Origin: Streptomyces griseoruber
GTDB lineage: Bacteria > Actinomycetota > Actinomycetes > Streptomycetales > Streptomycetaceae
DNA length: 64,000 bases
Reading direction: 5' to 3'
Assembly: GCF_001514205.1 (NCBI RefSeq)
Contig: NZ_KQ948769.1
Span: 1,206-65,205, forward strand
Below the pieces are notes generated by a model. That model ran no database searches and was not told the origin of the DNA. It saw only the letters and a program-made list of their open reading frames with translations. A program made the translations under genes and the position numbers. Numbering within the stretch: the first letter of the stretch is position 1; every line of letters begins with the position of its first letter. Of the stretch, positions 1 to 8,761 are shown in pieces.

Positions 1-1508
1 CGGCCCAGCAGGCGGCGGACTCGGCCGACCGCAAGGAGGCCAACGACCAGGTGCAGTCGGGCGCCGGCACCGGCGAGAACGGTGTCTTCTACGTCATCGA
101 GAAGATGACCGACGCGGCCCCGGCCAAGCAGCTCAACAAGTGCGACTACACGCTCCAGGGCTGCACGGTGACGTACGAACTGCACCTCGACCTCACGGTC
201 AGCTACTACCTCTGCACCAACCCCGACGTCCCCGCCACCGAGTCGGGCTGCCCGGCGGAGGACACGCTCTTCCTCAAGACGGTGGTCCTCAAGAACCAGA
301 AGCAGGAGTGGACGCACCACTTCACCGCCGGTGACATCACCCGCCTCGGCTGGCAGGCCCTCTTCGGGGACACCCTGGGCGCGGTCCTCTACGAGGTCGT
401 CCTCGGCGACGCCGTCCGCTGCTACCACGGCGACGCCGCGGGCTGCGCCTGGTTCGCGTCCAACTTCATCCCGGGCAAGGCCTTCACGAAGGTCGCGGAG
501 GGGCTCCGCGCCCTGGACGCCGCCATGAAGACCGGGATCGGGGTCACCGACGCGTTCAAGGCGCTGAAGGCGCTGGACAACGTGGACCCGGAGACGCTGG
601 CCCAGATCGAGCGCAGTGTGAAGGCGTACGAGGACGCGCGCACGGCGTGCAAGCTCAACAGCTTCCCCGGCGCCACCGAGGTGGTCCTGGCCGACGGCAG
701 CCGCAAGGCGATCCGTGACGTCCGGCTCGGCGACCTGCTCCTGGCCACGGACCCGCTCACCGGCCGGACGCAGGCCGAGCCGGTCACCCGCACGTTCTCG
801 CACCCGACCGAGGACCTGTTGGACATCACCCTGGCGGACGGCGGGCGTCTGACGAGCACGCCGGGCCACCGCTTCTACGTCACCGGCCGGGACTGGACCC
901 TCGCGTCCGACCTGCGCGCCGGCGACAGCGTGCGCACCTCCGACGGAACGGTCCGTACGGTGGCGGCGGTGCTCGACCGCGACGACCGGGCACCCCGGAC
1001 GGTGTACGACCTGACGGTGTCCGGCCTGCACACGTTCTACGCGGTGGCGGGCAGCACTCCGGTGCTGGTCCACAACTGCAACGACATCGTGTTCGACGGT
1101 CAGAAGTTCCCCGGCCTGGCGCACACGATCACGGAGCACGTGAAGCCCAACAGGGCGGAGGCCGAGGCCCTGGCTGCCCAGAAGACGGTCAAGTACAACA
1201 AGGACACGCCGAACAGCGTGTGGGTCGACCAGGACACGGCCCAGAAGGTCGTCGACGCCGCCCTGGCCGACAAGGCGAGCATGATCAGCAACTGGCTCAG
1301 GGGCAGCAAGAACGAGCTGGACTGGTCGGGGTTCTTCGGGCCGAAGGACCAGTCCCTCGGCACGGTGTACTACGACAACAGGACCGTGGTGAGGGACCCC
1401 AAGGCCGCGGGCAACGGCTACTACATCAAGCTGGTCAGGGCACCGAAGGGGCCGGGGATTCCGAAGCACCCCCGGGGCTACTACGTGCAGACCTGCTACC
1501 CGAAGTAA
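1..1508 (+). CDS. Polymorphic toxin C-terminal part: HINT pretoxin domain plus RNase A-like toxin (5' truncated)
   Basis: The reading frame is open to the left edge, so the N-terminus (secretion and repeat part) lies outside the window; residues are numbered here from the GTG at 51. Residues 200-343 form a HINT autoprocessing domain: it begins at a Cys (C200), has TPGHRFYV at 270-277 and ends VLVHNC at 338-343. HINT domains normally cut off or present a C-terminal toxin. Residues 344-485 resemble the bacterial RNase A-like toxin fold of CdiA C-termini: HTITEHV at 358-364 (H358 and H363 are catalytic candidates), a helical part with DQDTAQKVVDAALADKAS and SNWLRG, and a terminal YYVQTCYP strand. 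The predicted activity is RNA cleavage in competing cells. The next gene matches the usual immunity partner of this toxin class, which supports the call. The toxin subtype is inferred from motif spacing. Confidence 0.8.
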   Translation, partial: AQQAADSADRKEANDQVQSGAGTGENGVFYVIEKMTDAAPAKQLNKCDYTLQGCTVTYELHLDLTVSYYLCTNPDVPATESGCPAEDTLFLKTVVLKNQKQEWTHHFTAGDITRLGWQALFGDTLGAVLYEVVLGDAVRCYHGDAAGCAWFASNFIPGKAFTKVAEGLRALDAAMKTGIGVTDAFKALKALDNVDPETLAQIERSVKAYEDARTACKLNSFPGATEVVLADGSRKAIRDVRLGDLLLATDPLTGRTQAEPVTRTFSHPTEDLLDITLADGGRLTSTPGHRFYVTGRDWTLASDLRAGDSVRTSDGTVRTVAAVLDRDDRAPRTVYDLTVSGLHTFYAVAGSTPVLVHNCNDIVFDGQKFPGLAHTITEHVKPNRAEAEALAAQKTVKYNKDTPNSVWVDQDTAQKVVDAALADKASMISNWLRGSKNELDWSGFFGPKDQSLGTVYYDNRTVVRDPKAAGNGYYIKLVRAPKGPGIPKHPRGYYVQTCYPK

Positions 1509-1539
1509 GCCTGCTGTCCAAGCAAGGAGGAGACACGCG

Positions 1540-2142
1540 GTGCCGCGATTCACCGAGTTCGGTTTCGGAGTCCCGTGGGTGATGGGGTTCTTCCACCAGG
1601 ACTGGATCCACGACGGGCCCACGGCCACCGACGTCGTGGCGAAACACCTGGCGGAGGAGAGCGACGAGGAGGTCCTCGCGGTACGCCGGGACGCCCTGGC
1701 GCTCGCCGACCGTCTGCCCTCGGAGACGCTCGAGGTGCTGTGGACCGCCGGAGCCCAGTACATGCCGGGTTTCGTGGGGACCACGGGAGCCGAATGGACC
1801 CGGACGGTCGTCGGACTGTGCGACGCCGTGCTCTCCACGCGGGCCGATGTGCGTCCCCTCACCGGTGCGGACACGGAGGACGGCCGGTCCCACCGGGACG
1901 CGGTCGTCGCCGAGATCGAGCGGGCGCGGTTCCTCACGGCCGAGGTGCGTGAGGCGCTCGTCGACTGCGCCCGCGACTGCACCCCGGATCTGGCGCTCCG
2001 CGTGCTGCTGAACGCCGTCGAGTACGCGCCCGGCGCGACGCTGTCCCCCGAGCAGTACCAGGGGATGGAGAGCATCGGGACGGCCCTCCACTACGGCGAG
2101 TTCGTGGTGGACCGCGTCCGGTACCTGGTGGAGACGCCCTGA
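1540..2142 (+). CDS. Immunity protein of CdiI_2 type for the upstream RNase A-like toxin
   Basis: A 200-residue protein with no signal peptide or membrane segment, so cytoplasmic. The N-terminus reads FFHQDWIHDGPTATDVV, the hallmark of the contact-dependent inhibition immunity family CdiI_2 (a conserved aromatic-HQDW followed by an acidic residue and a helical region). The gene starts with GTG at 1540 after a strong AAGGAGG at 1524-1530, only 31 bases after the toxin stop, so the two genes should be co-transcribed. It should bind and block the RNase domain of the preceding protein. Family assignment rests on the HQDW motif and the genetic context; direct partnership is an inference. Confidence 0.8.
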   Translation: MPRFTEFGFGVPWVMGFFHQDWIHDGPTATDVVAKHLAEESDEEVLAVRRDALALADRLPSETLEVLWTAGAQYMPGFVGTTGAEWTRTVVGLCDAVLSTRADVRPLTGADTEDGRSHRDAVVAEIERARFLTAEVREALVDCARDCTPDLALRVLLNAVEYAPGATLSPEQYQGMESIGTALHYGEFVVDRVRYLVETP

Positions 2143-2152
2143 CCGGAAGACC

Positions 2153-2185
2153 GGGGCCCGCACTCACCCGAGTGCGGGCCCCTTT
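2153..2185 (+). terminator. Intrinsic terminator after the toxin/immunity pair
   Basis: A perfect 12-bp stem, GGGGCCCGCACT paired with AGTGCGGGCCCC, closes a 6-base loop and is followed by TTT. It lies 11 bases after the immunity gene stop and faces the convergent LacI gene. Confidence 0.85.
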
Positions 2186-2187
2186 CT

Positions 2188-2254
2188 CATGCGGTCATGC
2201 GGTCAGGCGGTCAGGCGGGCATGCGGTCAGGCGGTCAGGCGGTCGTCCGCGCCG
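2188..2254. repeat. Short tandem repeats of GCGGTCAGGC type
   Basis: About seven imperfect copies of a 7-10 base unit (GCGGTCA followed by GGC or TGC) lie between the terminator and the LacI gene. The last copies form the LacI stop codon and final codons, so copy-number change would alter the regulator's C-terminus. Confidence 0.8.
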
Positions 2255-3239
2255 CCGTGCTCGCCCGTCGGTTCAGGGTCGGCTGGAGGAGGGTCGCCTC
2301 CGGTACGAGACCGCCCGCCAGTTTCTCCATCAGCAGGTCGACCGCTCGCTCGCCCACCTCCGCCGACGGGAGCGCCACGGAGGTGAGGTGGAGGCGGTCG
2401 GCGAGTTCGTCGGGGCAGATCGCCGCCACGGAGAGGTCTCCGGGGACGCGGAGCCCGAGCTGTTCGAAGGCGCTGACGAGGGGTTCGAGGACCGCCTCGT
2501 TGTGGACGACCACGCCGGTCAGCGCGGGCTGGTCGCGCAGGAGGCGTTCGGCGACCTGCCGGGCCGCCGCCGGGGTCGCCTCGCAGGGGTGGACGGCCGA
2601 GGCGAGCCCGCCGCGGTCGGCGGCCGCGGTGAAGCCCTGGACGACGCGCTGGGCGAACGCCGTCCCGCGCACGTACACCTCCGGCGGCGACCCGACGAGC
2701 GCCACCACCCGGTGCCCCAGCCGGGCCAGATGCTCCACACACCGCTCGCCCGCGCTCCGGAAGTCGAGGTCGATGCAGGTCAGCCCGGCACAGTCGCGCG
2801 GGAAGCCGATCAGCACGGACGGCCGGTCCAGGGTGCGCAGCAGCGGCAGCCGGGGGTCGTGGAGCTGGACGTCCATCAGGATCAGCGCGTCGACCAGGGC
2901 GGTGTCCGCGACCCGGCGCAGACCGTCCTCGCCCTCCTCCTGGGTCAGGAGCAGGACGTCGTGGTCGTGGCGTCTGGCCGCCGTCACCACCGACGCCACG
3001 AACTGCATGACCACCGGGACATGGATGCCGGCCCGCAGCGGGGCGACCAGCGCCAGGACGTTGGAGCGTCGGCCGGCGAGGGCCCGGGCGCCCGCGTGCG
3101 GGCGGTAGCCCAGCTCGCGGGCGGCCGCCTCGACGCGCTGCCGGGTCGCCGTGGAGATCGGGCGTTTGCCGCTGAGGGCGTACGACACCGTGCTGGCGGA
3201 GACCCCGGCCCGCCGCGCCACATCCGTGATCTTCGCCAT
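2235..3239 (-). CDS. LacI-family repressor of the alpha-xyloside operon
   Basis: A 334-residue LacI/GalR regulator. Residues 4-24 (ITDVARRAGVSASTVSYALSG) form the DNA-binding helix-turn-helix and the hinge helix follows; the rest is a periplasmic-binding-protein-like sugar sensor. A longer open frame exists upstream, but the start at 3239 gives the canonical MAKITDVA N-terminus. The ATG overlaps the stop codon of the preceding alpha-xylosidase gene (TGATG), so it is the last gene of the transport/hydrolase operon. It probably represses the operon and itself by binding the TCGAA-N4-TTCGA palindromes upstream of the binding-protein gene; a xylose-containing sugar is the likely inducer. Confidence 0.9.
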   Translation of the reverse strand: MAKITDVARRAGVSASTVSYALSGKRPISTATRQRVEAAARELGYRPHAGARALAGRRSNVLALVAPLRAGIHVPVVMQFVASVVTAARRHDHDVLLLTQEEGEDGLRRVADTALVDALILMDVQLHDPRLPLLRTLDRPSVLIGFPRDCAGLTCIDLDFRSAGERCVEHLARLGHRVVALVGSPPEVYVRGTAFAQRVVQGFTAAADRGGLASAVHPCEATPAAARQVAERLLRDQPALTGVVVHNEAVLEPLVSAFEQLGLRVPGDLSVAAICPDELADRLHLTSVALPSAEVGERAVDLLMEKLAGGLVPEATLLQPTLNRRASTAARTTA

Positions 3240-5509
3240 CAGCGCAGCTCCAGCGTCAGGAAGCCGGTGCCCGCCGCGGCCCGGGTCACCCGGTCCCCGG
3301 CCGCGAGCGCCCAGGGCGCCGGGGAGTCGCCCGCCGAAGCCCGCAGGGTGTCCGCTTCCCGTACGACGGTGAAGACCGTGTCGCCGACCCGCACCGTCAC
3401 CTCCGTCCCCCGCTCCAGGCCGTACGTCCGCAGGGTCACCCCCTCGGCGTGCGGATAGTCGGGCCGGTCGGCGTGCGCGCCCACCGGGAGCACCGCGCCC
3501 GGCCGCACCAGCAGCGGCAGACTGCGGAACCCGTGCCGTTCGCGCACCCAGCGCGGTCCGGTCACCGTGCGTCCGGTGAGGAAGTGGGTCCAGGTGCCCT
3601 CGGGGACGTAGTAGGTGACGTCCCCCTCGTCGCTGAAGACGGGGGCGACCAGCAGATCCGGGCCGAGCATGTACTGCCGCTCCACCTGTGCGCACCCGGG
3701 GTCGTCGGGGAACTCCAGCACCATCGCCCGCATCACCGGCAGCCCCTCCTCGTGGGCGACGCGGGCGACGTCGTAGAGGTACGGCATGAGCCGCAGCTTC
3801 AGCCGGGTGAAGTGCCGCAGGACGTCCACCGACTCCTCGTCGAACAGCCAGGGGACGCGGTACGAGGAGCTGCCGTGCAGCCGGCTGTGCGAGGACAGCA
3901 GTCCGAAGGCCAGCCAGCGCTTGAACAGCGCGGGTGTCGGGGTGCCCTCGAAGCCGCCGATGTCATGGCTCCAGAAGCCGAAGCCCGACAGGCCGAGCGA
4001 CAGCCCGCCGCGCAGCGACTCGGCCATCGAGGCGTACGTCGCCTCGCAGTCGCCGCCCCAGTGGACGGGGAACTTCTGGCTGCCGGCCGTCGCCGAGCGG
4101 GCGAAGACGACCGCCTCGCCCTCGCCCCGGTGCTTGCGCAGGACGTCGAAGACCGTGCGGTTGTAGAGGTACGTGTAGTAGTTGTGCATCCGCTCCGGGT
4201 CGGAGCCGTCGGACCACTCCACGTCCAGCGGCACCCGCTCGCCGAAGTCGGTCTTGAAGCAGTCGACGCCCTGCGCGAGCAGCGCCTCCAGCTTGGACGC
4301 GTACCACTCGCGGGCGCCCGGACTGGTGAAGTCGACCAGCGCCATGCCGGGCTGCCACATGTCCCACTGCCAGACGCCGCCGTCGGGGCGGCGCAGCAGA
4401 TGGCCGAGCGCCCTGCCCTCGGCGAACAGTGGCGAGCGCTGGGCGATGTACGGGTTGATCCAGACGCAGACGTGCAGGCCCTTGGCCTTCAGCCGGGTCA
4501 GCATGCCCTCCGGGTCGGGGAAGACCCGGGGGTCCCAGCGGAAGTCGCACCAGTGGAACTCCCGCATCCAGAAGCAGTCGAAGTGGAAGACGGACAACGG
4601 CAGTTCGCGTTCCCGCATGCCCTCGATGAAGGAGGTGACCGTCTCCTCGTCGTAGGAGGTGGTGAAGGAGGTCGACAGCCACAGGCCGAAGGACCAGGCG
4701 GGCGGGAGCGCCGGGCGGCCGGTGAGGGCGGTGTACCGGCGGAGGATGTCCTTCGGGGTGGGGCCGTGGATGACGTAGTACGTCAGCTCCTGGGTCTCCG
4801 CGCTGAACTGCACCCGGGAGACGGCCTCCGAGCCGACCTCGAAGCTCACCTTGCCGGGGTGGTCGACGAAGACGCCGTAGCCGGCGTCGGTGAGGTAGAA
4901 CGGCACGTTCTTGTAGGCCTGTTCGGTGGCCGTGCCGCCGTCGGCGTTCCAGATGTCCACGACCTGGCCGTTCCTGACGAGCGGGCCGAAGCGTTCGCCG
5001 AGGCCGTAGACCGAGGTGCCCACCCCGAGGTCGAGCTGTTCGCGCAGATAGTGGCCGCCGGTGGCCGCGTCCCGCAGGATGGCCATGCCCCGGGGGCCGC
5101 TGGTGGTGAGGGTGCGGCCGTGGGCGCGGAACTCCACCCGCCAGGGGCCGGAGCGGGCCACTCGGACCGACAGCGCGCCGGAGGTGAGGGTCGTGTGGTC
5201 GTCGTCGTGGGAGAGGAGGGGTGAGGCCTCGGACCCGGTGAGGTCGAAGACGGGCTCGCGTGGCTGTCCGCCCGTGAAGTGGCGCAGGGTCAGGCCGATG
5301 ACGTCCGGCATCGGGGTGCGGACGGTGAGCGTCATGACCGGTCCCGTCATCAGGTCGCCGCGGCTGCGGACGGGCCGGGTCGGGGCGTGGATCTCCAGGG
5401 CGCCGGCGTCGGCGTCGGCGCCGTCGGGCTCGGTGACGTCGAGGACCTCGGCCGGGTACGCGGCGGTGACGCCCTCGCGCAGCAGCCAGTAACCGTCGGA
5501 GAACTTCAT
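3239..5509 (-). CDS. yicI: GH31 alpha-xylosidase
   Basis: A 756-residue cytoplasmic glycoside hydrolase of family 31, close in length to E. coli YicI (772). It releases non-reducing alpha-xylosyl residues from isoprimeverose and related xyloglucan fragments. D421 in KTDFGERVP is the catalytic nucleophile, matching YicI D416, and D487 in PVHWGGDCEA is the acid/base. HFDCFWM at 309-315 is the usual YicI substrate-binding strand. There is no signal peptide, so substrates must be imported first, in keeping with the ABC transporter encoded upstream in the same operon. AAGGAG precedes the ATG and the gap to the permease stop is 14 bases. Confidence 0.93.
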   Translation of the reverse strand: MKFSDGYWLLREGVTAAYPAEVLDVTEPDGADADAGALEIHAPTRPVRSRGDLMTGPVMTLTVRTPMPDVIGLTLRHFTGGQPREPVFDLTGSEASPLLSHDDDHTTLTSGALSVRVARSGPWRVEFRAHGRTLTTSGPRGMAILRDAATGGHYLREQLDLGVGTSVYGLGERFGPLVRNGQVVDIWNADGGTATEQAYKNVPFYLTDAGYGVFVDHPGKVSFEVGSEAVSRVQFSAETQELTYYVIHGPTPKDILRRYTALTGRPALPPAWSFGLWLSTSFTTSYDEETVTSFIEGMRERELPLSVFHFDCFWMREFHWCDFRWDPRVFPDPEGMLTRLKAKGLHVCVWINPYIAQRSPLFAEGRALGHLLRRPDGGVWQWDMWQPGMALVDFTSPGAREWYASKLEALLAQGVDCFKTDFGERVPLDVEWSDGSDPERMHNYYTYLYNRTVFDVLRKHRGEGEAVVFARSATAGSQKFPVHWGGDCEATYASMAESLRGGLSLGLSGFGFWSHDIGGFEGTPTPALFKRWLAFGLLSSHSRLHGSSSYRVPWLFDEESVDVLRHFTRLKLRLMPYLYDVARVAHEEGLPVMRAMVLEFPDDPGCAQVERQYMLGPDLLVAPVFSDEGDVTYYVPEGTWTHFLTGRTVTGPRWVRERHGFRSLPLLVRPGAVLPVGAHADRPDYPHAEGVTLRTYGLERGTEVTVRVGDTVFTVVREADTLRASAGDSPAPWALAAGDRVTRAAAGTGFLTLELR

Positions 5510-5523
5510 GGGTGGGGGTCTCC

Positions 5524-6345
5524 TTACTTCACGGCGCCCACCGCGATGCCGCGGGTGAGCGTGCGCTGGAAGACGAGGAAGAAGACGAGCGCGGGCAGGA
5601 CGCCGAGCAGGGCGGCCGCGTTGGTCATGGTGGCGTCCATCAGCCGCTGGCCCTGGAGGACGCCGAGGGCCACCGACACGGTCTGGTTGTCGTTGGAGAT
5701 CAGCATGACCAGCGGGAGCAGGAACTCGTTCCAGGTCCACACGAAGAAGAAGACGAGGAGGACGCCGAGCGTGGGACGGCTGACGGGGACCACGATCCGC
5801 CACAGCACCTGCCATCTGCCGGCGCCGTCGATACGGGCCGCCTCGAGGATCTCCCGGGGGAATCGCCCGAGCACCGACGACAGGAGATACGTGCCGAACG
5901 CCGCCTGGATCACCGTGAAGACGATGATCACGCTCAGCCGGGTGTCGTACAGGCCCGCCTGCTTGCTCAGGTAGTACACGGGGTAGACGAGCGCCTCCTG
6001 CGGCAGCATGTTCGCCAGGACGAAGAAGGCCAGCACCCAGGTGCGGCCCCTGATCCTTCCGATGCCGATCGCGTACGCGTTCAGGACGGAGAGGAGCACG
6101 GCCCCCACCGCCACCGAGCCGCTGATCAGGACCGAGTTGATGAGCTTGTGGCTGTAGTCGACCCGTTGCCAGAAGTCCTTCAGACCGTCCAGGTAGAGGC
6201 CGTCGGGCAGGCTCAGCGGGCCGTCCTGCGCGTACTCGGCCGGGGACTTGACCGCGTTCACCGCGACGATCAGGAACGGCACGACCATGAAGAGGGCCGC
6301 GACGCAGAGGGCCAGCAGCACCGTGTGACGGCGCAGGGCGGTCAT
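5524..6345 (-). CDS. Carbohydrate ABC transporter permease, MalG type
   Basis: A 273-residue inner-membrane protein with about six transmembrane helices. The EAA loop, which contacts the ATPase, is EAARIDGAGRWQVLWRIVVP in the C-terminal half. It would form the translocation pore for xylosylated oligosaccharides with the MalF-type partner encoded immediately upstream. Its ATG overlaps that gene's stop by four bases (ATGA), so translation is coupled. No ATP-binding subunit lies in the operon. Confidence 0.93.
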   Translation of the reverse strand: MTALRRHTVLLALCVAALFMVVPFLIVAVNAVKSPAEYAQDGPLSLPDGLYLDGLKDFWQRVDYSHKLINSVLISGSVAVGAVLLSVLNAYAIGIGRIRGRTWVLAFFVLANMLPQEALVYPVYYLSKQAGLYDTRLSVIIVFTVIQAAFGTYLLSSVLGRFPREILEAARIDGAGRWQVLWRIVVPVSRPTLGVLLVFFFVWTWNEFLLPLVMLISNDNQTVSVALGVLQGQRLMDATMTNAAALLGVLPALVFFLVFQRTLTRGIAVGAVK

Positions 6346-7235
6346 AGGTCCTCCGCACGGCTCTGCAGCTTCAGACCGAGCACGGCGAGGGCGAGGATGA
6401 TGACGGTCAGCACGGTGGAGACAGCGGCGCCGTAGCCGACCTGGGTCTTCTCGAAGAACGTGGTGAAGGAGAAGTAGGACGGGACGTCCGTCGCGCCGCC
6501 CGGTCCGCCCTTCGTCAGGACGTACACCGCGCCGAACACCTTCAGCGCGGCGATCGTGCACCAGGTCAGGACGACGTACGTCTCCGGCCGGAGCTGCGGC
6601 AGGGTGATGTGCCGGAAGCGGCGCCACCAGCCGGCGCCGTCCAGTTCGGCCGCCTCGTGCAGGTGCGGGTCGATGCGGGCGAGCCCGGCCATGAAGACGA
6701 CCAGCGGGAAGCCGAGCTGGACCCAGACCAGGACGGCCATCACGGTGGAGAGCGCGAGGTCCGGGTCGCCGAGCCAGTCCTGTTGCCAGGCACCGAGCCC
6801 GATCGCTTTCAGGAGGGCGTTGAGGGTGCCGTCGTCCGGGGCGAGGATCCAGCTCCAGACGATGCCCGCCACCGCGACCGGCAGCACCTGGGGGAGGTAG
6901 AAGCAGGCCCGCAGGATCGCCGCGACCCGGCTGCCGACGTGTGTGCCGATGTAGTCGAACAGGGCGGCGGCCAGGACGAGCCCGAGCGCCGTCGGGATCG
7001 CCGCCATCGCGACGACCATGAAGAGACTGTGCCGGAAGGACGCCCAGAACGCGGAATCGTGCGCCAGTTCCCGGTAGTTGTCGAGCCCGGACCACTCGGG
7101 GCGGCCCACGCCCTGCCAGTCGGTGAAGCCGAGGGCGGTGTTCATCAGGAACGGCACGATCACGACCGCGAGGAAGGCCAGGGCGCCGGGGAGCAGGAAC
7201 AGGGCGTAGGAGTCGCGGGGGCCGCGCACCGTCAT
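6342..7235 (-). CDS. Carbohydrate ABC transporter permease, MalF type
   Basis: A 297-residue integral membrane protein with six predicted helices. The EAA loop is EAAELDGAGWWRRFRHITLP. It pairs with the MalG-type permease. Its ATG overlaps the stop of the binding-protein gene by four bases (ATGA). The start at 7235 gives an N-terminus of about ten residues before the first helix (LFLLPGALAFLAVVIVPFL), as usual for the family; a longer in-frame extension into the binding-protein gene was rejected. Confidence 0.93.
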   Translation of the reverse strand: MTVRGPRDSYALFLLPGALAFLAVVIVPFLMNTALGFTDWQGVGRPEWSGLDNYRELAHDSAFWASFRHSLFMVVAMAAIPTALGLVLAAALFDYIGTHVGSRVAAILRACFYLPQVLPVAVAGIVWSWILAPDDGTLNALLKAIGLGAWQQDWLGDPDLALSTVMAVLVWVQLGFPLVVFMAGLARIDPHLHEAAELDGAGWWRRFRHITLPQLRPETYVVLTWCTIAALKVFGAVYVLTKGGPGGATDVPSYFSFTTFFEKTQVGYGAAVSTVLTVIILALAVLGLKLQSRAEDL

Positions 7236-8533
7236 CGCTGCGGCACACCCTTGTCGTACGCCTTCTGCAACGCGTCCAGGTAGGCGTCCGGTTTCTCGCT
7301 GCCGGTGAGCAGCTTCTGGGTCTCGGAGACCAGGACGTCGTAGAAGCCGGGGACCGGCCAGTCGGGGTAGAAGGCGAGACCGTCCCTGCCGGACAGCGTG
7401 TTGAAGTTGGCGATGAGCTCCTTGGCCTTGGGGTCGGTGATCGCGGCCGGGTCCGCCGCGACCGGGACCCCGCCCTTGTTGCCGAGCAGGTTCTGGATCT
7501 TCTTCGACAGGGTGATGTCGATGAAGTCGTAGGCGAGTTCCTTGTTGCCGGCGCTCTTGGGGACGACCCAGAGGTTGCCGCCGGAGCCGAGGGTGAGGTC
7601 CGAGCCCGGCCACAGGGTGGTGCCCCAGTCGAACGTCGTCGCCTCCGCCTGGAAACGGCCGTACCACCAGCTCCCGGAGAACAGGATCGGCGCCTTGCCC
7701 CGGATGAAGGAGACCCCGGCCTCCTCGGCCTTGGTGCCGCTGGACTTCTCGCCGAGGTAGCCCTTCTTCACCCAGTCGGCGAAGGTCTCGGCCGCGTACG
7801 TCCAGGCCGCGTCATGGAAGTCGGTCTTCCCCCGGTACAGCTCGTAGGAGTCGACCCAGGAGCGGTCGGCCTTGGACAGGGCGAGCTGGTAGAGGTACTG
7901 CTGGGCGAGGTACTCGGCGCCGGAGTTGGCGAGCGGGGTCACGTCGTGCGCGACGAAGGTGTCCATCGCCGTGACCAGGTCGTCGAACGTCTTCGGCTCG
8001 GCCAGCCCGTACTTCGCGAACAGGTCCTTGTTGAAGTAGACCATCGTGTACTCGGCGTAGTCCGGGACCCCGTACCACTTGCCGGAACCCATGACACCGT
8101 TGTCGTCGTACTGGCTGGTGGTGCGCACACCCGGGCTCAGCAGCTTGTCCCAGCCGCGCTCCGCCGCCTCCGCGGACAGATCGGTGAGCAGCCCCTGCTT
8201 CGACAGCAGGCCCGCCGTCGCGTTGCCCTTGTTGTACTCCATGAGGTCGGGCGCGTCGGAGGAGTTGAGGACCATCGGGGCGGTCTTCTGGATCTGCTCG
8301 AAGCTCTTCTCCTCGAACTTCACCTTCACGCCCGGGTGCTGGGCCTCGAACTCCTTGATCGCCTCCGCCCAGGCCACACCCATCGCGCTGGTGGGGCCCT
8401 CGTAGTGCCACAACCGCAGGGTCTTCGGATCGGAGCTGCCGCTGTTGTTCGTGCCGCCGCAGGAGGCCAGCAGCAGGGCACCCGCCAGGGCCCCCGCCGC
8501 ACTCGCCACCGCACGCCTTCTCGCCGTCAACAT
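7232..8533 (-). CDS. Extracellular sugar-binding lipoprotein of the alpha-xyloside ABC transporter
   Basis: A 433-residue family 1 solute-binding protein, exported and lipid-anchored. The start at 8533 gives a classical lipoprotein signal (RRR, a hydrophobic stretch, then lipobox LLASC with C25 acylated). GGAGG lies seven bases upstream; an 18-codon extension was rejected because it would bury the signal peptide. It captures the oligosaccharide outside the cell and delivers it to the two permeases. First gene of a five-gene operon ending with the LacI regulator. Specificity for xylosides is inferred from the GH31 enzyme. Confidence 0.92.
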   Translation of the reverse strand: MLTARRRAVASAAGALAGALLLASCGGTNNSGSSDPKTLRLWHYEGPTSAMGVAWAEAIKEFEAQHPGVKVKFEEKSFEQIQKTAPMVLNSSDAPDLMEYNKGNATAGLLSKQGLLTDLSAEAAERGWDKLLSPGVRTTSQYDDNGVMGSGKWYGVPDYAEYTMVYFNKDLFAKYGLAEPKTFDDLVTAMDTFVAHDVTPLANSGAEYLAQQYLYQLALSKADRSWVDSYELYRGKTDFHDAAWTYAAETFADWVKKGYLGEKSSGTKAEEAGVSFIRGKAPILFSGSWWYGRFQAEATTFDWGTTLWPGSDLTLGSGGNLWVVPKSAGNKELAYDFIDITLSKKIQNLLGNKGGVPVAADPAAITDPKAKELIANFNTLSGRDGLAFYPDWPVPGFYDVLVSETQKLLTGSEKPDAYLDALQKAYDKGVPQR

Positions 8534-8592
8534 CCTGTGCCTCCGGGGGAGTTCGGGATGGTTCTCTCGGGCAGGAACAGCCGTCACGCGGC

Positions 8593-8643
8593 GTTCGACG
8601 AGGTCGTCGAACCGTTTCGATGCGTGACGTCGAAGCGCTTCGA
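8593..8643. promoter_or_regulatory. Palindromic operator cluster upstream of the alpha-xyloside operon
   Basis: Three inverted repeats lie 60-110 bases before the binding-protein ATG. TCGAAGCGCTTCGA at 8630-8643 is a perfect 14-bp palindrome. TCGAACCGTTTCGA at 8607-8620 has the same TCGAA-N4-TTCGA arms with an imperfect centre; the centres are 23 bp apart, about two helical turns. A third repeat pairs GTTCGACGA (8593-8601) with TCGTCGAAC (8604-8612) and overlaps the second. CG-centred palindromes of this size are typical LacI-family operators. Confidence 0.7.
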
Positions 8644-8761
8644 CGGGGGAAGGTAGGGGGCGGCTGTGACGTGCGTCAATGGGGTGGGCGGGAATTGGCC
8701 GGTGGTGTGCGCGGCGCGGGGGCCCGGCGTCCGGGGAGCCGGGCCCGCGTCGGGAGTGTGT

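Noticed and set aside
3239..6358. Extended version of the alpha-xylosidase gene
   Set aside because: The extra N-terminal part overlaps the permease gene; the family start and a ribosome site lie at 5509.
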